From NCBI GenBank assembly GCA_002682825.1, contig NOKP01000025.1:625746-689745 (forward strand): DNA of 64,000 nucleotides. Reading direction: 5' to 3'. The DNA comes from Neonectria sp. B-13. Taxonomy: Eukaryota > Ascomycota > Sordariomycetes > Hypocreales > Nectriaceae. The notes beneath the pieces were generated by a model that ran no database searches, was not told the DNA's origin, and worked only from the letters and a program-made list of their open reading frames with translations. This document shows positions 55,897 through 64,000 of this stretch, piece after piece; positions within the stretch are counted from its first letter, which is position 1, and each line of letters starts with the position of its first letter. Both the position numbers and the translations under genes were made by a program.

Positions 55897-57565
55897 ATGG
55901 CAGCTGTCGCAACAAACGGCGATGCCGCCGCCGTCCTCGACGACATCAAGCCCCCCGCCGGCGTCGTCCTTCCCCCGCGCGAGATTCGCAACGTCCTCGA
56001 GAAGACGGCCGGCTACGTCGCGCGCAACGGCAACGTCTTTGAAGATCGCATCCGCGACAAGGAGAGTCAGAACCCAAAGTTCAGCTTCCTCAACCCCACC
56101 GACGCCTACCATCCCTTCTACCAGTGGCGCCTCAGCGAGGTCAAGGCTGGCCGCGGCACAGCCATTGCCAGCGGTCGCGCTGAAGATGCCGCCCCCGCGC
56201 CGGAAAAGCCCCAGGGCCCCCCCAAGCCCCCAGACTTCCAGTTCTCTGCGCGCATGCCTCGGATCAATCAGAAAGATTTGGACGTCATCCGCCTAGCTGC
56301 CCTCTTCGTCGCCAAGAATGGACGCCAGTTCATGACCCAGTTGGCCCAGCGCGAGGCTGGAAACCCGCAGTTTCAGTTCCTCATCCCCAACCACACCTTC
56401 CACAACTTCTTCCAGCACATCGTCGACCAGTATACAACGCTTCTAAGGGCGAGCGGACTTGGTGGCGAGGGCGGGAAACTTCAGGAGGAGCGCATGAAGA
56501 GCCTGGAGACCAACATCAATGACAAGTTCCTCGTCCTGAACCGTGCCAAGCAGCGAGCCGAGTACGCCAAATTCCAGGAGTCCGAGCGGCAGAAGAAGGA
56601 GGAGGAGGAAGAGAAGGAGAAGGCCGATTTCGCCCAGATCGACTGGGGTGACTTCGTCGTTGTCGAGACCATCACCTTCAACGATGCTGACGAGCAGACC
56701 AACCTGCCACCCCCAACGAACCTGAATGAGCTGCAGTACGCCTCCCTCGAAGACCGAAACAATGCCTCCGTAAGCTCCAACCTACGTATCGAGGAGGCCA
56801 TGCCTGGTGAGGAGACCGTATATAACGCTTCCCCTGCCGTTGCGGGCCCCTCCTACCCTCTCCCTGTCCATCCCGGGTTCGCCCCTCAGCAACCAGCCTA
56901 CCAGCCCCAGATGCCTCCGCCCTCACAACCCTACGCCTCCGGCCCTCAACAACCACACCGGTCCGCCCAGGAGGAAGAAGAGGAGCGCCGGATCCAGGAG
57001 CGTGCAGAGGCTCAGGCCAGGAAGCAGCAGGCACACACCGAGGCTCGTGGCGGTGCTGCCCCGATGAAGATCAAAGAGAACTACGTGCCCCGCGCGGCGC
57101 AGAAGGCTGCCAACAGGCAGGGTGCCCAGATGGCACTGTGTCCCAACTGCAAACAGCAAATCCCCATGAACGAGCTCGAAGCGCATATGCGAAGTAAGTC
57201 CTATTGATGTATTAAAAAGCCACGCGAACACCTATGCTAACAACACACACCTAGTCGAGCTCCTGGACCCAAGCTGGAAGGAACAAAAGGCGAAGGCGGA
57301 TTCACGCTACTCCGCCTCGACCCTCTCACATGTTGACGTAGCAAACAATCTCAAGCGCCTCGCTAGTCAGCGAAGCGACGTCTTTGACCCAGTCACCGGT
57401 CAGGCTTTGTCCGAGGATGAGCTAGCCCGTAGGAAGAAGGCAGCCATCCACAGCTTCGATGGTAATCCGGATGGCAAGGCTCAAGCCCAGCTCAATCACA
57501 TGCAGAACGCCAATGTCGAAGAGCAGATCCGTGCTATTCACCAGAAGTTTGCCGACAAGAAGTGA
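55897..57565 (+). CDS. PRP21: Splicing factor 3A subunit 1 (SF3A1/Prp21)
   Basis: Two exons (55897-57193, 57255-57565; GTAAGT donor, CCTAG acceptor) give 535 residues. Two SURP (SWAP) modules are visible: about residues 30-75 (VLEKTAGYVARNG...FSFLNPTDAYHPFYQWRL) and 130-180 (LAALFVAKNG...FQFLIPNHTFHNFFQHIV). A highly charged coiled segment follows, then IDWGDFVVVETITF, a Pro-rich part, and CPNCKQQIPMNELEAHMRIELLDPSWKEQK (first Cys of the C2-type site; it spans the splice), the DUF3662-like Prp21 C-terminal signature. It ends before any ubiquitin-like domain, as in Prp21-type fungal proteins. SF3a is part of the U2 snRNP at branch-point recognition; SURP2 contacts the SF3A3 subunit. The codon GTG at 55888 is not used as start. 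Confidence 0.94.
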
Positions 57566-59454
57566 GGCCGCTTCACCTGACCTGGCGCAGGAGTTAACCC
57601 ACGAAATGACGACCGCCGAGGAAAGTCCAGCGCAGAAGACACAGAGCTCACTGCACCGGAACTAGTAGCTACCGCGGTGGCTGCCAAGGGACCCGCATCT
57701 CAAACACCCTCTTCAGCAGCGGAAGTCCTGAGTATACGAGAGATTTGTTTGGCGTTGATAGGCAAGGCCCAAGGTGAGGCACATCTGGCGTTTGAATTTC
57801 GTGATTTCAGGGGCTCATTTGTCCTGTTTCAGCTCAAATCCTCCCCACAGAGGCCGGCCTGCAAGCAATGAGAAGGAGGAGGGAACAGTCAATCTTGACC
57901 GAGGAGGCAGCAGAAACATTCTCACAACATTATTCAGAAGATTGGCGAGGCGATCAGTGTCTCAGCAGGCTGGGAGATGCCTGCTGCCGTCAATGTCGAG
58001 TCACTAGACTCTCCTCCACCGAGCGAGACGAGCTAGGGGTGAAGTATGCGCCAATATAATCTGTACAACACAATGCACAACTATCTATCTACCTACTTAT
58101 TTGTTATATATGTAGATGCACGCTTTTCGTTTTGCGGTGATGGCCTGAATAACGCAACCGCTAGACCACGGCGAAAATCCAAAGACATGGGACTAAACTT
58201 GCATGCTTTCCGTTCCGCTATTTGTGATAGTTGGCCTGCCATGTGGAGGCGGGATACTATATTAATGAGAGTAGGCTTTGGGAGTGGAATGACGTCGATG
58301 GATCATGTCGGAAGAGCATGCAGCAGAGGTAAAAGTAACCTGCAGCCCAAAGAAAGACGTGTGATGACCAGTATTAATATTGGAGCCTGGGAAGCTGGTG
58401 AACCGATGTATGGTGTAACTATCTATGGGCTACGTACTTGTCCCCGATCGGGCTCGATTAATACGAAGTGAACCAGGCGGCAGCTTTAGGTCTGCAACGA
58501 TTGGGGGTGTCGTAAGAGGAGGAGAGTGAGGGTAGATGCCGCACTGGCAACGAAGAGTACGAGGCGCTATCCCATTCTTGCTCGTATAGGCCTGCCTACC
58601 TACCTACCTAGACCGAGAGGTAAGCAAACAGGTTGGTGCCTGATGAGAACCCTACAAGCAGAGAACGATAAGACATCACTCGCCTAAGTACCTGGAACAA
58701 ATCGGGAAGGGCTGAGTTGGTGATTGTATTCGCTATAGCCAGCCAGGGTTAATACGGTCTCTGTGATACGCCAGGACCTTGTTTGCCGTAAGCGGTGCTA
58801 CGCTGGATCGTCCGTTGGTTGATTCGTAGTGGGTATCGTAGTCAAACTACTTCGTACTCTGTGTGTAGATGGGCGATCAGCAGAACTCAACAACTTATTC
58901 CCTGATGTAGCACATAAGTTAGAAGAGAGCAACGTTTCAATCTGCGTAGAATACCTACGTAATAAAGGGGACCTATAGATTCGTTACTAAATCCCCTACC
59001 TGAGTCCTAAAAGGCTGAATAGGTCATTGGCTAAGTTGACAAAACGGCAGGCGGGCAAGTGCTACTTACCTACCACCCACCCTTGCTCGTCCCGTCCCCG
59101 CCTTCCTCACAAGGAAACAGCCCCGCCATTTGCCAACCTGCTCTGTCATCGCCATATCTGACCTGGTTTCCCTGTTCCCTCTCTCGGCGCGCGACAAAAA
59201 CCACCAACCGCTAACCACCAACATCACCACCGCAACCCCAGCATCGTGAACAGCTTCGCCCTCCTTCTCCCAGCGCAGGCGCATAGACTCTCATCGGCGA
59301 CCCCCCACTTCCCCGCGCTTTATCATAACCAACCCACCCGCCTCCACCAACAACAACCGCCAAACTGGCTTCCGAACAGGATCCCGGCCATGGAGCCGGC
59401 GCCGAGTCCCCCGAGTCTCCCAAGGGCCTCTTCCACCGGCCCATCCTCCAGTCC
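57566..59454. other. Intergenic between SF3A1 and SNX3
   Basis: About 1.9 kb between two plus-strand genes. It includes a CCTA short repeat near 58591-58608. From 59040 on it is a C-rich leader. The last 126 bases are open in the SNX3 frame without any ATG. No further gene is supported. Confidence 0.6.
58591..58608. repeat. Short CCTA tetranucleotide repeat
   Basis: About four CCTA units lie in intergenic DNA. They are not telomere-type TTAGGG repeats. Confidence 0.6.
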
Positions 59455-60112
59455 ATGCCCGACACGCGCCAGCAGAGCTTCGACGAGATCTACGGACCCC
59501 CGGAGAACTTCCTCGAGATTGAGGTGAGCTTCCTCCCCTCCCCTCCCCCTCCCTCTCGTCATGGCTGTCGCAAGCTGCACCACCGCATCAAACAAGAACC
59601 AACCTCCCTCCTCTCATGTTTCTCTAAACACCGCTCTCCAGGTCCGCAACCCCCGAACTCACGGCATGGGCCGCCACATGTACACCGACTACGAGATCAT
59701 GTGCCGCACCAACATCCCCGCCTTCAAGCTGCGACAGAGCAGCGTCCGCCGCCGCTACTCCGACTTTGAGTACTTCCGCGACATCCTCGAGCGCGAGAGC
59801 GCCCGCGTCACCATTCCCCCGCTCCCCGGCAAGGTCTTCACCAACCGCTTTAGCGACGATGTCATCGAGGGCCGTCGTGCCGGCTTGGAGAAGTTCCTCA
59901 AGATTGTCGTCGGCCACCCGCTGCTACAGACGGGGAGCAAGGTCCTGGCCGCTTTTGTCCAGGGTAAGCCCCCCCTCCCCCTCCATTCGTACTTCATATC
60001 GCGCAATTTACCGTGACGTCGCGATTGCGACGTATTGCACGTATCTGAATACGGGCCGAAAACTCACTAATTGGCACCCGCAGACCCCAACTGGGACCGC
60101 AACGCATGGTGA
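59455..60112 (+). CDS. SNX3: Sorting nexin Snx3 (PX domain)
   Basis: Three exons (59455-59523, 59642-59963, 60084-60112) give 139 residues from the first in-frame [27 protein letters not shown] is the Snx3 N-terminus, and the PX domain fills the rest: the PI3P-binding Arg-Arg-Arg-Tyr at 59-62 ([10 protein letters not shown]), a Pro-rich loop ([10 protein letters not shown]) and the basic [18 protein letters not shown] helix. The final exon supplies DPNWDRNAW. It is a PX-only nexin that recycles cargo from endosomes with the retromer. The frame is open and Snx3-like upstream of the ATG (ESPKGLFHRPILQS), but no ATG lies in that frame, so the start could be further upstream by splicing, by a near-cognate codon (CTG at 59365), or lost by a sequence error. 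Confidence 0.9.
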
Positions 60113-61293
60113 CCCCGTCGCCTAATCTGGTCCTTCATCACCATGTCCTCTTATCACCCAGCCTCTTCCTCTGCCGCTTCCACCTCCCGAACCCCACGGA
60201 AGCTTCGCAAGCGACAGCGACCCGCCAGCCAAAGAGACACTCCCCTTGAGAATCTCCGTCCCACCGCATGATCAACCCCCCCCGAGAATGGCACAGAGAA
60301 CCAAGAAACCAGACAAGTTGGGTGACTGGGGACGAAGAGACGACATGTCAGAGGGACCCTCCTTTCTCAACCTTCACTTCCACCCGTACAAAAGCCTTCT
60401 GTTTGTCCCCCTTGACCCCCGTGTGGGTAAACCCGGTCGGTCCTTTGCTTCAGCCAGCCCTCGTTGGTCATTAACTCTTCCCGTCTCTTCGATTTTTCTT
60501 CTCTCTCTGGTTGTACTACATTTTGCCAGCAGCACGACCGCTGCTTCAAATCCGGAGGAAGTGGGGGGCGTTTGTTGGACTTATTTTCTTCTTGTATTTT
60601 GCTGCACTTCTCGTCATTCCTGATCCAGAAACATTGCCATTCTCCCACAGAAGGAACCAAAAAAAAAAAGGAAGGCACTCCGAAACGAAAGCGGATGGGT
60701 CGCACGTGTCCAATGATATCCAGCGTCAGATTGACATCATTCCCCCAAACCGAAAAAGCTCAGCGGGAGTTGGAAGTTCTATGTTCTATGCACCTAATAT
60801 GGTGGTGGTACATTGGAAAGATAAAAAGCGATGAGTGTCCATACGGAAGAACCTATGCAGATGCAAAATGCGCCTCCCCCCTTATTGTACATGTAATGTG
60901 TGAGCGTGTGTATGTGGTCTCTTCGTCTACAAGCCTGTCCGTCAACCAGTCGGCCAAACGCCGCAATGTCGAGACGCCTAAATTTTCTTGCCCTTCCCTC
61001 CTTCGGTGTCGTCATGGTTTTCGTTGGCTCCCCGGTACGCCCCGGACCGGGGGAACTGATAGTAATATACATTTGGATCGTCGGTGCTCTATCCAGAGAT
61101 TTCGGCGATCCATGAGCGGAATGCGTCTTTCTTCTCCCAGCTCCGGTGGAACTTCGTTTTCGTTTTCAAATTATGATGGTGGTGTTACAAGGTGACGAGC
61201 CAAGAATGGAAACACCCGTAGTACCTTTTTGTTTTGTGTGTCATGAACCCCATTTTAGCGTTGTCACCGATGCCTCTTCGTCATGGCCTACCT
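60113..61293. other. Convergent 3' region
   Basis: About 1.2 kb between the stops of SNX3 (+) and RIM2 (-). It contains an A-run (60659-60670) and T-rich parts. Plus-strand frames here are short and overlapping. No gene is supported. Confidence 0.6.
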
Positions 61294-62654
61294 CTAGGCA
61301 GGCGTGTTGAAGAGACGGAGGATGCCCTCGTACATGCCGAACATGATGGCGGCGCTGGGCACGGTGCGCATGAGATGAGGCGTCAGGCCGCCGTAGAGAC
61401 CCATGAGGCCCTCCTCGACCCAGACGAGTTTGAAGCACTGGACCAATCCGGTGTACTTGGGGAGGCCGCCGTCTATCGGCGCCTGTCGTAGTCGCGTTCG
61501 AGCAACCTAATTCTCGAGAGTTAGCATGTCGTGAAGTGGTAAAAGAAGGGAAAAGAGTGAAATCGCACCTCGTGGGGATATGCGATGACGGCAGCGACCA
61601 ACTTGGCACTGCCGGCAGCGCCTACCTTGCCCGTCCAGTCGATCGTCTTGTCCCACCACGTCTTGTCCCTACCGCTGCGTACGATCTCGGCCTCCCTTCG
61701 GGCGAGGGACACCTTGATCTGCTCGTACAGCATCCAGTGCATAGTCGACTCGACGACACCGAGGTAGCTGGCGCTCATGCCCCGGTAGAGGCTGCGGGCG
61801 CCCTCGTCGCGCAGGATCTGGCGCACACAGTCGTAGCTGTTGCGGTACTGGCGGAGCTTGGCACCACCGCTGCGCTCCGAGACGTTCTTGTCGAGCTGCA
61901 GACGGGTCTTGATCATCCAGATGGGGTTTGTGACGGTGGAAGTGACGACGCCGGCAGCGACGCCGGCGGTGAGGTGGACCCAGGGAGCCTCACGGCCTTG
62001 GTTGGCGTACTGGGAGATGATGCGTTTGCCGTTGCCGTAGACGTAGAAGTTGATGCTGCGGGCGGGGATGACGCCAACGAGGTTGGGACCGAGGCCCTTG
62101 AAGAGAGCGCGCCAGCCTTCATTTTTGTAGACGGAGCCGAGAATCTGCAGAGTGTCGTTGAGGTGGTAGAGGGCGCCGCGAGCGGGATTGAGGCGGCCGA
62201 GGGTTTGCATCTGGGCCTCGCGCGTGGCTCGGATCTGGGCCTGGTAGAAGTCGGACTGCAGTCGTGTCTTGAGGACGTCGAGGGGTGCTGTGAGGGTTGC
62301 GGCCGTCATGCCGCCGGCTCTAGAGAAGGGCCATATGCGTTAGCTTGTTGCCTCCAGTTTAACAGAGCGGTTGCTTGTAGGAGAGCAGTTGTAGTAAAGC
62401 AATTGCAATCGCACACTGCAAAGGAAGAAGTAGACGTACGCGCCGGCGACAAGGTGCACCCATGACTTGGCAAACGGCAAAGCCTTGACAGTGCCATCGG
62501 CCATAGTATCATCGGGGATGACATCGCCCGTCTCCCGAGACTGCATCAGTGCAGCGTGATCTCTGGGCGTCTTGGTGTGACTAAAGGGCCGTTCGTCGCG
62601 GCTGGCGACCAGCGTCGTAGACTGAGGGACCGTCATTTGGGAGGCGGCCGTCAT
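61294..62654 (-). CDS. RIM2: Mitochondrial pyrimidine nucleotide carrier (Rim2-like)
   Basis: Three exons (62654-62440, 62319-61569, 61506-61294) give 392 residues. It has three carrier repeats with the PX(D/E)XX(K/R) signature: PLDVLKTRLQ, PIWMIKTRLQ and YPHEVARTRLRQ. The Trp in PIWMIK and the large insert between the first helix and second helix (YQAQIRATREAQ...) are typical of Rim2/SLC25A33-36, which exchange pyrimidine (deoxy)nucleoside triphosphates across the inner mitochondrial membrane. The N-terminal 60 residues are polar, as in homologues. Intron 1 has a clear CTAAC branch point; the second donor is an unusual GTGCGA. The order and number of helices agree with a complete six-TM carrier. 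Confidence 0.93.
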
Positions 62655-63285
62655 GGCTCAGTTCTGGTTGATTTCGTCTCGATTGGATGCAATTATTGAT
62701 CGTGATTTTGGAGTTGTCGACTTGCGCCGCGCGGGATGGCCGGCGATGCGATGGGAGGGACAGAGAGCTGAGGGAGGATCAGGTGCAGGAGATTCAAGAC
62801 AATGACGAGCACTCTCTACTTCCGCAGATCCCAAAGTGCCGTTAAGGTAGGATGGGGTGTCGTGAAGACAGAGAGCGTGTGGGTGACGGAAAAGAAGAAG
62901 AAATTTTATTAAGAGGATTAATTAGTTCGGTGTTGCAGGAGCAAGGGAAGCAGGTGCAACTGTCATTGTTCTCTTCTGGAGGCTTAGAAAATTAGAGCCG
63001 ACTTTTTTTTCTTCTCCATGAATCAGGGATTGCGACTGGACGAGACGCGCCTGCACTTTCCTTCCAGCTCAAGTGGTCATCGGTCAATGGATCCATCCCG
63101 AGTGGGCCCGGCCCGTCCAGCGTCCCGGGTCCCGACGATTCAGACACTATCACTTAAATCACGGAGGACTCAACTCGATTCATTCACATATATTCGTTAT
63201 TTCTGTCGTCCGTCTCTGTTTCCATAACACATTCCAACCCTCCTTTTCTTTCCATCCATATCCCATAGAAGGCCATCTCCCAGTC
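62655..63285. other. Promoter of RIM2 and 3' end of the Zn2Cys6 gene
   Basis: About 630 bases. It holds the RIM2 leader (right of 62654) and the 3' untranslated part of the regulator gene. No other gene is supported. Confidence 0.6.
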
Positions 63286-64000
63286 CTAGCTAGGCGATGC
63301 ATTGACTGAGCCGTCGCTGCTTCGAGCCGCATTCGTTGACTTGGAGGTATTCGCCGATGCCATTTCCATCATCGGAGCCACGCCATGACCTGGTTGTGAG
63401 AATTCAAGTGGCCGATCGACTGCTTCGGCTCCAGTTTGGTGTCCTGCGACCAGACTTGGTCGGTGCCTCTCCGCGCTCAGGTCGAACCTGTTCATTGGGA
63501 TAGAAGTAGGCGGCTCCAATGTTGTTAAATGGACTTTGTCTCGGCTGGGTGACTGTGAACCATCTTTCATCGTTGACCCTGCTGTGCCTGGCGTCTTCTC
63601 GCCCGATGTCTGACCCGTGTCGTGTCTGTCGCTGAGGCGACTGGCCTGCGCATCCCTTGCCTCAGAGGCATCTGATCCGCAGTCTCCTTCTCCTTCTCCA
63701 GAATCACCGCCTTTCATGTTCATCTCCTGTCTAAGTCTTCCCATCTCATCCTCTGTGACCGTCTTCCAGCTGCACTTAGCATGCTTCTTGGTGCATCCCA
63801 CACATGCCGTCAAATGTTTCACACATTGGACTTTAAGTCGTCGACATCGGTCACATGGCGGATTTATCACCTCCCCCTTTCCTAATTGGTCTGTCCTATG
63901 TGTGATAATGGATCGAAAGGCTTCCGCTCGGCTGTCCATAACGGGCTGGCCAATCATCTCTCCGGCCCCATATCGACCGGTTGAGCCAGGAGGAGCATAA
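63286..64000 (-). CDS. Zn2Cys6 transcription factor, partial (5' end outside window)
   Basis: The frame is open from the window end (64000) to the stop at 63286-63288, so at least the last 237 residues are seen. A complete Zn2Cys6 cluster lies at 63772-63855: CDRCRRLKVQC then a 6-residue loop, CVGC and KKHAKC, with the spacing CX2CX6CX6CX2CX6C. The 160 residues after it are polar, rich in Ser, Thr, Asp and Gly, without the fungal middle-homology region. The cluster is thus near the C-terminus, unlike the usual N-terminal place. A first in-window ATG exists at 63957, but coding-like sequence (YAPPGSTGRYGAGE) precedes it, so the gene most likely continues to the right. The targets are unknown; nuclear. 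Confidence 0.85.
   Translation of the reverse strand, partial: YAPPGSTGRYGAGEMIGQPVMDSRAEAFRSIITHRTDQLGKGEVINPPCDRCRRLKVQCVKHLTACVGCTKKHAKCSWKTVTEDEMGRLRQEMNMKGGDSGEGEGDCGSDASEARDAQASRLSDRHDTGQTSGEKTPGTAGSTMKDGSQSPSRDKVHLTTLEPPTSIPMNRFDLSAERHRPSLVAGHQTGAEAVDRPLEFSQPGHGVAPMMEMASANTSKSTNAARSSDGSVNASPS

Noticed and set aside
57774..58471. Several 60-140-codon plus-strand frames after SF3A1
   Set aside because: They overlap each other, carry no recognisable domain or splice structure, and have non-coding composition.

Overview
This is a gene-dense, intron-bearing nuclear segment from a filamentous ascomycete (Pezizomycotina, most likely Sordariomycetes). The evidence is eukaryotic housekeeping proteins (PMT1, SED5, SEC2, SF3A1, SNX3, RIM2, GNA1, SSK1, a mitoribosomal protein) split by short 50-185 bp introns with GT(A/G)-AG ends and CTAAC-type branch points, pyrimidine-rich leaders, a Zn2Cys6 regulator and high coding G+C. 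No tRNA, rRNA or CRISPR array was seen.

Layout. 0-8 kb: a small four-TM MARVEL-type membrane protein (-), a previously hidden 61-residue cysteine-rich zinc-ribbon-like protein in three exons (+), an IphP-type protein phosphatase (+) and mitoribosomal mS45 (-). 8-16 kb: the HOG-pathway response regulator SSK1 (-), a class I O-methyltransferase with a GC-AG intron (+), a CCDC97-like protein (+) and an intronless cytosolic GH43 (+). 16-21.4 kb: a large class 3 lipase (-) and GNA1 (+). 22-28 kb: three carbohydrate or polyol oxidoreductases from three families (KduD-like SDR, sorbitol/xylitol dehydrogenase, Gcy1-like aldo-keto reductase) next to each other; the first two are divergent across a promoter that carries a perfect 20-bp palindrome. 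29.5-30.7 kb: the Golgi t-SNARE SED5 (-). 33.5-43.7 kb: a 3281-residue low-complexity protein with several tandem-repeat blocks (+). 47-50 kb: the Rab GEF SEC2 (+), with a 368-bp TIR element of the pogo/Fot1 MITE kind just upstream. 51-54.3 kb: PMT1 ending in an ER-retrieval-like HEEL (-). 55.9-60 kb: SF3A1/PRP21 and SNX3 (+). 61-64 kb: the mitochondrial pyrimidine nucleotide carrier RIM2 (-) and a Zn2Cys6 regulator that runs off the window (-).

How the genes relate. Most are unlinked housekeeping genes. Several serve the secretory pathway and cell wall (PMT1 O-mannosylation, SED5 and SEC2 vesicle traffic, SNX3 recycling, GNA1 for UDP-GlcNAc), two are spliceosomal, and two are mitochondrial. 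The only stretch that looks like a functional cluster is the oxidoreductase trio at 22.7-28.2 kb. All exon boundaries were derived by eye from reading-frame continuity and splice signals; none has transcript support.
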